Assembly (NCBI GenBank): GCA_936450465.1
Contig: OW388303.1
Coordinates: 6,201,193-6,265,192, forward strand
Length of the DNA: 64,000 nt
Direction: 5' to 3'
Source: Gibbula magus
Taxonomy: Eukaryota > Mollusca > Gastropoda > Trochida > Trochidae
How positions within the stretch are numbered: the stretch's first letter is position 1; each line of letters starts with the position of its first letter. Below, piece after piece: positions 1 to 11,900 of the stretch. Under the pieces are notes generated by a model. The model had not been told where the DNA came from. It ran no database searches and saw only the letters and a list, made by a program, of their open reading frames with translations. A program made the position numbers and the translations under genes.

Positions 1-320
1 AATCACATGAAATTAAACAGTAAGTCAGTCATGAACAAATTTGCATTCAAGTGTGTACTTACTTGTGTATATAACATGCAACTACATCATATATAAAGAC
101 CCATTCTCCTGGTGTTTATTGTAAATAATAAATATGTGTTTTTGTGTATCACTATAATTTCCATAGTTTATTGTGACACATCTCTGCAATTTACTTTGTT
201 CCTATGATGAAAGAAATAACAACCATATACTTTTATTCATTTCATTGTCCTTATTTTCTGTCAAATTACTAAACGTATTAATGTATTATTCTAAAAAAAA
301 GATAGTATTATTGATTTTAT

Positions 321-462
321 ATATGCGGCCCATTTGACTTTTTGATGCGGCCATTTTGACTTTTTGGTGGGACCCTTTTGACTAGGGGCTTGCGGCCCTT
401 TTGACTTTCTTGCGGCCCTTTTGACTTTTCCGTTTTGCGGCCCTTTTGACCTGTTCCCGCTG
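321..462. repeat. Degenerate tandem repeat, unit about GCGGCCCTTTTGACTTT
   Basis: About six imperfect copies of a 17-22 bp unit built on GCGGCCCTTTTGACTTT follow one another. Just downstream (about 470-510) the sequence GGGGTTCGATCCCCC has the form of a tRNA T-arm or B-box, but no acceptor stem pairs with it, so it looks like a tRNA-derived fragment, not a gene. The 91-codon frame across the repeat on the minus strand is low complexity and is not taken as a protein. Confidence 0.6.
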
Positions 463-1285
463 GAGTGTCCGCTCGTCACATTGAGGGGTTCGATCCCCCG
501 TTCACGAAAAGACTTGTTTTGGTTGACACTCAACATTATAAGGACAGAAGACTCGTTAACAAACATAACTGAATGTCATCTGTATGTATACCATATTTGC
601 TTCAGCGCAGAACCGGTGTTCCCTAACATAACTTGACAAAAAAAACAGTTAACAAACATAACTGAAATGATATATCTGTTATCATGAAAAATGTGCTTCA
701 TTGCAAAAGTGTTGTCTCCTCAATAACGTGGTCAGTTAACAAACCAACTTTTAAATGTTAACTGTTATTATTAAATATCCCTTTTATCGCAAAACTAGTG
801 TCCCTTAAATATGTCTTCAACAAAACATAACTTCTCCATTAACATAATAGATAGGAAGCGTTAGCTGTTAGTAAAAGGGATTAGGATAAAATTGCTTATC
901 TCGATGAGGCCGTCTATGATTAATATAACCAGGCCCCTCCTCCAGGGTGACACGTGTCTTCGGCCGTGTCATGCTGCGTACAAACCCTGTCAAACTTTCA
1001 CTAATAAATATGCGAGTCACAAACCACCTTCCACAAGACAGCCACCCCTTGTTTCTCTGTTTACTTTGCTAAGCTTGGAGTTTGTACCAAACAATAACAT
1101 TGATATGTGTATGATTTATTATTTCGGCAATATTTTGGGACATCTTGCATACGATGTCATGCTTAATATCATGTTTGTGTCAAACGATCCTTTGAATTGT
1201 GTATGATTTATATTAACTAGCAATATTTTGTTGCATCTAAATATGATGCCATGCTAGATAGTATATTTGCACCTATGTATGTGTA

Positions 1286-1400
1286 AGATGTATTAATCCT
1301 GCCCCATGACTGTGCAAAATGGAGCAGTTAATACAGCTTAGGTCCTTATTTAAAAAGTGTAGAAAACTGAATATGGAGCTGAAAGCTTAAAGAAATATAA
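1286..1400. repeat. Dispersed repeat, second copy near 40.07 kb
   Basis: The stretch around CCCCATGACTGTGCAAA and the following roughly 100 bp, including CTGAAAGCTtAAAgAAATATAA, recurs in diverged form at about 40,068-40,180 in the same orientation. No coding content, inverted ends or target duplication were seen. Class unknown. Confidence 0.45.
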
Positions 1401-1984
1401 TGATAAGGACGAAGGTACAGAAATTATAAAATTTCGATAAACTAAATTTTAGTCTAACATTATATTAACATTATTAATTGAATCTATAATGTGAGGTCCA
1501 GCGGTTTAGTAGTGTTTTGTTTGTCCTAGACGATACTTTTCTGTATGGGTTATTTGTTGGCCTTAAATAAATTAACATTTAAATACTGTCGTGCTAAACA
1601 GTGTTTTTACAAGAATAACCAGTGCATTTACTATTTTGCAATTATTTGTGACATCTGATATATGATACAATCGTTAATAGTGTCCTATAGTGACAATTGT
1701 TTAATTGTTCGTTATTCCTACAATATTCATGGCATTTAAATACGATGAAGTGCTAAATAGTATATTTTTCGAAGATGAAACCTTTTATTATATGTGTATG
1801 CTTTAAATAATCTATAAAACTATGTTTATACCAAAATATTGTTTTTCATTTCTGGTATGTCCACTATATTAACTCATTTACAACTAGGAAAATGAATTTA
1901 TTTTATGCTTATTATTTGTTTTAAAAAATATATTTCGAATGCACCTATGTTCAATTTATATTTATATATGTATCCTCTTACAGT

Positions 1985-2310
1985 TATTGCCTCTACCGGG
2001 TTTTGAACTCGTGCAGCTGACTCCTCTCCACAGGGTCTGACGATGTTGCAAGACGTATGTCAGTTTACTGGGGGCAAAGCCTAGTCATTAGCGGACCAAT
2101 CGTTGTTTTAAAGATCGCAAGTTTGAATGCATTCGGAATCATTCCGAATGTTACGGACAGACGAAAGGACGGTTCTCGGTAGTTACTTGCCTTCTCGTAC
2201 CGAAAGCTGTTGTTGGAAGTCTCTTGATTGGCTGACTTAACTTGTGGCAGGATATGCGACTCAGTGTAATCTTGTCAGATCGTGTGGAGAGAACAGGTTG
2301 TGATTTAATG
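1985..2310. mobile_element. MITE-like relic, same family as 12.47 kb
   Basis: The left part (about 1,990-2,045, with CTACCGGGttttGAACTC and agGGTCTGACGATG) matches the left arm of the better preserved element at 12,473. An inverted, degraded counterpart (gTCAGAtcgTGTGGAGAG) lies at about 2,273-2,292. The internal GATTGGCTGAC motif also has a counterpart in the 12.5 kb copy. Probably a decayed non-autonomous DNA element. Confidence 0.4.
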
Positions 2311-2789
2311 AGCCTTTAAATTTCTCTCTCCGGTGGATTTTTCCAGTGATATAATGCAATGCAGTCAATAAGTCCATATTTACAACAGGGAGTAAGATAT
2401 AACATTTCGAATACGAAAACAAATTACATGTACACGTCTGAAACAGAAAATAAAAATATGAAATGTTTTCCAACATTGACTATAAACCGCCACCCAATCT
2501 GCCCCTCGCTAATACATTCAGCGTTTTATTATACCTGAATGACTTTAAGATAAGAATGAAATTTTGACAGTTCATCAGAATCCATCTTTTGTTTTTGTCG
2601 GTTTATAAGTAAGATGAGGATTACCCGGTGACAGTATCTAAAAGTAAGTATGTACAGTCATAAATAAACATGGTGATAAGACGTGCTGATTTTAGATTAT
2701 GCATGGTAATTCATATAATTGAAATACTAAATATTTTTCAAAAACGTTTTACATAAAAAACAAACAAATGATGAAGTTTCGTTTTACAG

Positions 2790-2947
2790 TTTCAAGTCGA
2801 AGCGGTATCGAGACAAACTCCGCACTGAAATCAAATCGCTTGAGGGACTACTTCCAGTTGACAGGACTGCGCTCAGCCGGAAGTTGGACAGTCAAACGGT
2901 CTTCCGACTCGTCATCGCTTACTTCCGGTCAAAGATATTTTTCAAAG
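2790..2947 (+). CDS. AHR: AHR-like exon: bHLH domain
   Basis: Follows the acceptor TTTTACAG and ends at G|GTATGA. Entry is in mid-codon (two bases from the missing upstream exon) and exit is phase 1. It encodes the basic residues SKRYRDKLR, helix 1, a loop and helix 2 ending IAYFRSKIFF, the AHR-type sequence just before the PAS linker. Confidence 0.85.
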
Positions 2948-5900
2948 GTATGACATTGGAGAACATTTATGAAAATTAAAACCCTTGAATTACACTTATT
3001 TTAGGTGCAAGTCTAGACAACATGGTTTGTTCATGCCTTGCTTATCTTGCAACTTTCATAACGTGATATCTAGAATGCGATAGAAACAACATCCCAACAT
3101 GTTTGATTTGAAAACAAGTACATTGACACTGACGAGATTAATGTTACGTCCAGGTAACTGTTAATGATTGTACCTGTCCTTCTACCTGCAGCTTCAGGTG
3201 TGGAGGATCAGGGGAATGTCCAGACAGATGGAGGTGAAGAAACCACTGAACAACTGGACCCAGGTCTTAAAGAGACTTTAGATGAGGTCAACAAAGCTCA
3301 GGTGACATATTAAAAGGATCTAGGGTTCTATCGGGGTATTTTTGTGGAAACGAAATTCGAGGGGATATCCCTGTTAACTGATATATGTTATCAATACATG
3401 ATTAAAACGCAGCCAAATTGAAAGATACTAATGGAGGCAGTACTTTGATGACTTTATATTTCATTACTTGATGAACAATAGCGCACATTTGTTGAAAATA
3501 CAAGGAATGAGAACTGAAGTCATTCATCAGCGCTACCAGTGGGGAAAACTTCGCTACAGCATAACAGCAAATTGTTTATTAGTTTTATGACATGTTATGT
3601 GTTACTGTATGAATACTCTATCAGTGTATGTATTTAGTGATTACAAAATTGTAAAATTAGGAACAATATAGCGGATTTTCATTTCACGCAATGCAAAAAA
3701 TCCAATATGGCGACAGAACCACCCCTTTAAGTTGTTCAATGTGTGACTTTCAACATTTTCTATTTTACAACAATCTTCCCTCATAGAACATTTCTTTGAA
3801 ATCTGTATGTGGAATGCGGAAATCTGAGTGATACATAGTAAACTTTTATTCTTGGTGTGATAACAAAATATTCGTTGCTTGTAGCATCAGGAAACCAAAT
3901 CATCTCCCTTTCGTCGATATGCAAATACGCCTAGAAATGAAATTTAATATTTCACAATTCAAATGCGTCTGTTTTTTTTAAATACAGCGCACCAAAGAAC
4001 GATTTCAACAATATAATGTTATATACAGAAAATATGTCCTGGTATCCAGAATGTGTAAATTCAAGGTTGTTACCTAATGCATTTACTGCATAATACCATA
4101 CAATAGTCACGTTTCTTACCCACTGACTCCTTATTGACCAGACGAGTGTTTCAAAGCACTACACTGACTGGTCGTCCACGTGGACGGACCAGGTTGAAAC
4201 CGCATGGTACCTTTGAAGATCGGTAGCCTGTTTGTCAAAGCAATAACCTCAGATCAATGGTACCTTCGGCTTCTAATTCAATCAATCTTTATTTCGGTAC
4301 TTAAAGGCCACAGGCCTGTAGTACATTCAAGAGTAGATCACATTACAGATTTTGTTCTGGTACAATGGTTTTCCTATATAACATTGCATAATAAATAAAC
4401 ATTGCAAGGTTCTGTAGTACTCGAGTATTAGTATTTGCTAACAGTGATAATAGTTTTGTTACACTAGGGTACATGTAATAGTATGATTTAATGTATTTCA
4501 TCCGAAGACTTTTATAGATTGGGCAGATTAACAAGAAATGTAGCTCATCTTCGACAGCATTTAAATTACAAACTTGACATATTCTGTTATTTCTTGCAAT
4601 GCCTGCATATCTGCCAGTTTCAACAAACAATTCATGGGATGAACAACGAAAACGAGCTAAGGCAGTACGAAACTTTTTTACATCAACTTTTGAAAGATAA
4701 CTTTCAAGACATATTTCATATTTCCACTGTTCTTCTAATTCTGAGATTGATTTGTGTAAAGGCACTTTCGACATGTTCATAACAAGAAAGATATATTTAG
4801 CTTGTAAATGATTCAATCTAATATATAACAGGAAATATTTCATCGGATAATATTTTAACGAATGTTTGTTATGTCAGTTTGAGTGTACTCGCTTTGATAT
4901 TACCTACCACGTCGAATATGAGAAGTTCAAATTTCAAAAACTTTTTCAAATTATTTGCTAACACTCTACTTGTTAAACATATCAATTCCTTTTAAAACGA
5001 TTCCCATTCTCTTGTCCCTATCGAGATAATTCAGTCTAGAGTCATAAGTCATCAAAATTCAATACATGTTTACATGAATCCATAGAGGCAAACACACCAT
5101 AGCGATTTGATAGCGAGCAAAGTAAACACAGTCTTCCGAGATAGGCCGGCTAATTGTCGAGTTTACAAGTTTAAATCCTCCCTGATTACTCTGGCAGGGA
5201 AGATAAATGTTCAGGGTTGCCCCCTCTCCCCAGGACTGGAGGCGGGCACTTGTTGAGAAGGGGGTGGTATTACCCCATACCGCACAGCTGGTACCCCGCC
5301 CCGGCAACCCATGTAACCACGCACATAGCTGCACAGGAGATTGGTCACTGGGGGAACTAAATCCTAATGCGAGACATGGTTGAGGTTAGGCAAGGAAACC
5401 TTTTACCTCCTTTGTCATTACGATATGAGTTCATTTTGGTGTGTTAATATGTATATCGCTGCTACCAAAACATATTTAATGTATATCTCTGCAGTTTGAT
5501 ATATCGTTTCTGTCATTGTGGTTATTTATTTCGACCGACCGTCAGTTGGCACTTACCAACCAGGGATATCAAAGAGCGACACTACACTGACTTTCTGGAA
5601 GTGAATAATTTCTCTACTGTAGAGTGTCTTGCGAGATTTGGACCCTGGCATTCCTTATAAAAAAAAATTCATTTTGGTAAATAATTCATTTGATGGAATT
5701 ACTTTATGCAAAGGTAACAATATACCATCATATGGATTGAATTTGACGGTGTTAGTTTTGGTGATATTTCTTCAAACTGAATAAAAATTATAGTGATTCG
5801 CTATGATTTGTTTGTAGTTGTACTTTGTAACACTGGTTGAAGAACCATATTTTCATTTGTTGTTTTTCATGACATAAACACAAACAATTTTTCAAACCAG

Positions 5901-8900
5901 TTTTGGAAAATTAATTTTATCTCTTGATCCAACCTATCGTATTCTGCAATTTACATACCATTGCAAAGCTCAACATACCAGAAGTTTCATTTGTCATATA
6001 CCCATTTTCAAAGCTCATGCACGTCAAATATTCATTCAGAATACATTAACATACTATTACATTCACAATATGCACCTATAACAGTCAAATAAATCAAACA
6101 ATTACACTCAGTTTGTCTTCATGATAGTATCAAGCTCCTTTTCAAACTGTCTGACAACTCGATGGTTCATGAAAAGGAGAGTCCCTTCGGGCAGAAATCT
6201 ACTGAGCACTGCAGCGATCCTATCGCCCTTCAAACCCACATCAGAGGGCTGTGTCAGTACACGAACATACTCCTGCAGATAACGTATCAACAGTTTCAGC
6301 ACAGCCTCTGCCAGGAGCCTGTTCTCCGTCGAGTGACAGACCAGAGCGAAGCCCGTGTACCCCGCCCCCATCCACGTGACGAAGAGCTCACGGTCTTGAT
6401 CAAGATCCCCGAGTAACACATGTCCTGTTTCTAGTTCAGGAAGCGTGTCGTCATTTCCTAGTCTCAGAATGTCTTCTTCCACTGATCTCCCAGAAAGTTG
6501 TCTCCGGAATTGATATTCTGAATGTACCGTTTCAGCAACAGACTGTCTCCATTTTCGTTTCTGAGCACGAATGTTCGCCGTTGTCACGTCGTCTGCATCC
6601 TCTGTAAGACAGCCATATTGTTGATAGTACAGTATCTTGCTAGACCCAGGCAGTAGAGTATTTACAATAAAGGTATACACCATCGTTTCAAGCTACAGCA
6701 TGCTAGTTTACCTATAAATGCAATCGAAACGATCGTTATCCCAACCCGGAAGCGTTGTCGTGTGGGATAAATAAAAGAGAGTGACTTCCCTTTCCATGAC
6801 TTGGCGGGAAATTCAATATTCTCGTAGACCCATAGTTTGAATCAAGAAACGTAAAAATACCTTTTAAACTCGTTGAAGCCCGCCGTTCTTACTGAAATAA
6901 AGTGATCTCAAGAAAAGGTAAATAAATGTAACACATGGTTAAATAATACTCCTCAATCAATAAAGAGAGTTCTAAAACGAATGTAGGCTACGTGTTTCAG
7001 TTAAGCCATGCGAGACCATTCCCCTCGCTTGAAAGTAGTTCAAGTGATCTGACAGATGTAGCGATACCTAAGCACTCAGAGTAATATTTTCTTTTTAATT
7101 ATCGCACCGTGCTGGAATGGTCAATCATCTTGCCCAAGGAACTTTAAAATTCGCTTGAGACGAACAAATCTACCTCTCACACTGAAGAGTTCCACACCAC
7201 TTTTTTTTCGAGTACGAATAACCATTTTCTATGGATGCGGTTTATCGGGCCATGTACTGAGATGTTTTACCCTCTAACGTAACAATATATTGTACAAACT
7301 TTAATAATGAAAGGAAAATTTGAGAAAGCACAATCTGTAAAAAAAAAATTGCGACAGAATCGTTTTGATATTTAAAGAGGAAATATGATCTCCGATTATG
7401 TGTATCAACTTGCATGTTTGTTTCACATTATTTCTATTTGTTTTTAGATTTTATAAATGAAACAAACAGCTGTCTTGTTTAAATAGAATGTCGTTTGGCT
7501 AAAATAAATAATGAATAGATGTGAGCAATACATGGCCCTGAGATTCCAAAGTAAAACAAAAAGTATCAGTGCCCTCCTCCTTGAATAGCTGTTCATTGAG
7601 AACAGAAAATAAATTTATGAAGACAATGATGTCAGATGATGATCTGTAGCCTATGGTTGTTTATTGCAGTTGCTAGACGGATTCCTCTTGATGTTGACAG
7701 CTGATGGAACAGTTCTATTTGTCTCTGACGCTATTCTACAATACCTCGGATTTAACCAGGTACAAGCATGTTTTAGATTTTATACTGACTCTTCACAACT
7801 CTTTATACTTTCACTTCGAATGACTAAAATTGTTTTTTAAAATTAAATAAATTAATCCGAAACGAAACGTCTAAGGTGTATTAAATACGAAACTGAAAGA
7901 TCATATCATCGACATTGTTTGAAGCCCACTAAACATCTCTCTGAACAATATAAAGGCTATCGTGGTATTCATCTTGACAAACCAAAAATCGGATGGAATC
8001 GACTTTGTATTGCTTATTCATACATAATTTTAAAATCTGGCTGTTCCTTTATTTGTGCCAATACGTGTTCCCAGGTGGACTTGATGCATCGATGTGTGTA
8101 CGGGGTCATTCACCCGGATGATCATCAAGAGGTCAAAGATGTACTCGAACACACCCTGGGTCAGGCGCATGCACAAACAAGTTCCGCTGTAAGATAACTT
8201 TTGATAGGCTTTACTATAATGGAGTATTTTCTGATTAATCACCACAAAGAAATATACGCAAGTTCACATAGATTATAATCTTATATTGTAACGATGCACA
8301 CATTCACTACCCCACAAAGTCAATTTTATTTAAACGTTACTTGGGAAGAAATAACTTGAGTTTCCATTGTGGGGAGAGAATGCCGTGCACAGCGCTAGAG
8401 ATTGGTCTATTGCAGTGAAGAATCTTTGAACTAGGAAGCAAATGAATAGTGTCAAATGATAAATCTCGGTACCAGTATTACCATAATACACACAGTGTCT
8501 TAAGTGTAGTTTCATTTTTCGATGATAATTCTGCTATAATCAATTGCAAGATTGCAATCCTCAAATGATGGTGTGCCTGTCATGCTTATGTTACGATCTT
8601 AGAATATTAAAGTGATTGTACTATTTTGACACTCAAACTTGTTTCATTTGTAATGTTGCAAATACCATGATTATATATGTGTTATTAAAGTTGCGTTCAA
8701 ATCAAATTTCGGACATATCATTTTTATAATTACTTAATGATTACAACATCTAACATCGAAGGAGTTGATCAGTTGATACAGTTACGTCCGTTTTCATTGT
8801 GTATTAGCAGGACAATTCAATGTGCTTTAGGCCAATACGTTTGCTAAATGACACCAGAAGCAAGTCGAATGAAAATGGATTGGATTTCAAATTCAATAGT

Positions 8901-11900
8901 CAACATTAAAACTCATGGAACATATTGCAAAGTTGCGATGTTCTGTTGCTGTTCCTATAGTTGTTTTGCCTCTTTGTGTATATTTGAATTCAATAAGAAT
9001 ATAAACACTTGACAGCTTGAGTTGTTTCTCCACAGGAGAGCAGCGATTCAGAAACGGAGTCTAAAGGAGACGTTCAGGACACGTGTAAACCTGTTTCCTT
9101 TCTGTGTCGGATGAAATGCTTTAATGGAACCTCCGCCGGATATTTAGTAAGATTACCATTTAATAATGTGATTCCCAATATAACTATATTAGATACATTT
9201 TTACATCACAATTTGAATGACATGTAGTTATATTCTCATATTCTTACCATCGTGTCAAATGAAGGAAAACATTTATTATCAATGCAATTTTAATTTAGAT
9301 CAGTAATGCACACACTTTACCTATGGTCCATACAAAACATTTAGTTACCGAATAGAACTATTTATCTTATGACAAAACAACTCTTTTACTACTGATAAAA
9401 GTTAACGGTTTAACCTGTTATTTCTTTTTAAACCAGATGTACATGTACAGAGGTATTTATCCATAACCCAAATTTCTTACTTATTGCGAAATGTTTTCAA
9501 TATTTCTTCCATTTTCTTAAAATGATTTTGCACATACATAGATAAGGCCATGTTAAACTATAAACTATAATAGGGTTTATGTGTACTGAATGGCAAAAAG
9601 AAACGTTCCCAAATCGAAATTATAATTTCTGTCCAAGTGCTCACACGTTTGACCACTCAATAATATTGGTGACAAAAACATTATAGAGTAAAGTAGATGC
9701 TTATTTAGTGATGAAACCATTGGCTCATTATACACTGGAATCATGACAACACGATACGACGCAACATGAAGCGCCTTAAAATCTGTAACGGCCAATAACC
9801 GACTAGGAAATGGCTGTAGACTCATTATGTTATGCGAGTGTATTGCATTTGGTGCTTCCAAAGCGGTAAGAACAAGAGTGAGTTGAAAAGATATACCTTT
9901 ATAGACAGCAGAGAAGAGTTTCGTCATCTGAGATCTACATTATGTACGCTCATGTTGCAACAACATGGACTGTGCAACACACATAAAATGTTTTTTTACT
10001 CAGACAAATGGTAATTGGACATCATGAGGACCAACTTCCAAACGTAAGGGATAACTCTTGCCAGTTTGCATTACTGGCTGATTTAACCCTTGCGGTATTT
10101 CCCTCGCTTTGTTGTGTCAAGATAGTGAATCGCTGCACCAGAAATGCATAGCGGGCCTTGATTTCTAAACACAGATTTTTAAAGGAAATACTGCAAGGCC
10201 TAAATCAGCCAGTAATGGAGACTGGCAAGAGTTATGCCTTGCATTGGGAAGTTGCATGAGGACCAGAAAGAGCAAATACATAAGCAACAAAGAAGCGTAA
10301 GATCGCAATTTTATGGGTGCTTCATTAAATGTCTCTGCTGTAACGTTATGTGTCACTTGCAGTTTTTGCTATTGCATTTGCATAGGGCTGTGGGGGCAGT
10401 GATACAATGTGTATATCACCATCATAACAATAGTTCAAGTTCGTCAAACGCTTGAGTTATTGATTTTACCATCTGAAAATCGACGTTGACAACATATTTC
10501 ACCAGTGATAGCCGTTGAAATTAAAATATATCTCCTTCAACCAATGCAATTTGTTTCAAATGAAGATAATTTACCGTGAATGTGAATCACGAATTAAAGT
10601 AAAGTAGAGAGTATTTTAAGTCTGGAAGACGTTTGTGGGAATGGAAGGTAAATTTTGATACAACCAAAAGGAACATTTACTCCATGGCGATGTATTGATT
10701 GATAACGTTTTGCTTCAATATTATTATGTTCTGTCCTTAAACCAAATGAATCGATAAATCATGAACATTCTGCCCTTTGGACATGTAAACAACATATTGA
10801 CAATCAAATCTAACGTTAACCATCTGTATCGAACACTGGCATAAAAACCTTATCTCAATACAAGATCATTTGTCACACGGCCTTTATTTATCAATAAACG
10901 AGCTTTAATGTCTTATGTTGTTTTGGTTTTGATGATTGAACGTTGAAAGATCATTATGGACGTTTCCTTTGCTCGTCAGTTATGCTGCACGTACATTATG
11001 CCTATCCAATAACCGAAAGGACCAGAATCGTTCATTGATTTATTTAGAAAAAGCAAGACATAGTGTATGAACTATTTATAATAGCAATACGTTCAGCTGT
11101 ACAACCATCCTCTCCACTAGGAGCCTGCTCTAGTCATCTCATCCCACGTAACTTATTTTCGAATGCGACTCCTCTGTTGCAAATAGATTTAGTCGACGTA
11201 CAGTCAGCGATGTTTCAAACTGTGCATTTGTGCTAATCCTATAACGATCGAGAAAAGCTCCATCGCTCGTGCAATGCACATGTTTAATTTCTTACAAAAC
11301 AGCAGATAAGTTTAAATTAGGATAATGGGATCGAATAGAACGAGGGGATCCGTTTTTAAAATTCCACAGCAAATGGATACTGCGAGAACCGATAAATGTG
11401 GATCATTTGTAACAGGGGTTACGTGGAAAGATATGACTTGAGTAACCTCTGAAGGGACAATATCTTTACCATCGACATCACCGAGTTTTCTTGACCACAG
11501 AAGATGCATTGTTCCGGGAAGATCTCCCAGCTGTCGGAGCTGTCCAAAACCAACAGAAGCTCGTGCCAGGTGCTCTTCCTGTTCTGCCATCCCTTCATGA
11601 TCAACACGACGGAGATCGACCAGGAGAGCAAGCAGAACGTCTTCTGGTCTAAACACGACCTCGACCTGTCCATCAGAGAACTGGATAAAAAGTAAGATTA
11701 TTCTTTGCAATGTTGTTTTACCTCAATCCAGTTTGAAAATAATCCAATCAAAATCTAAGTGTCAGCACATCCCACAGGCGCCAAACACTATAATGCAAGT
11801 ATACCTACCTATCTATATAACATACAACGAAGGTGTGACGTGGTCCGCCTTCATGGATCTCTACATGTACTGGGAAATGGAAACTTCGATCAGGATAAGT

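Larger units (their letters stand above)
1..2789. other. AT-rich upstream region, no gene recognised
   Basis: No coding exon is recognisable here. The region holds the GCGGCCC-type tandem repeat, a dispersed repeat near 1,286 and an inverted-repeat relic near 2 kb, listed separately. The first coding exon and promoter of the AHR-like gene must lie here or further upstream, because the bHLH exon at 2,790 opens in mid-codon. I searched for an ATG followed by a basic stretch and a donor of the right phase and found none convincing. Confidence 0.5.

Noticed and set aside
892..1206. 104-codon + frame as first AHR exon
   Set aside because: No basic N-terminal motif, no donor of the required phase, no similarity to AHR N-termini.
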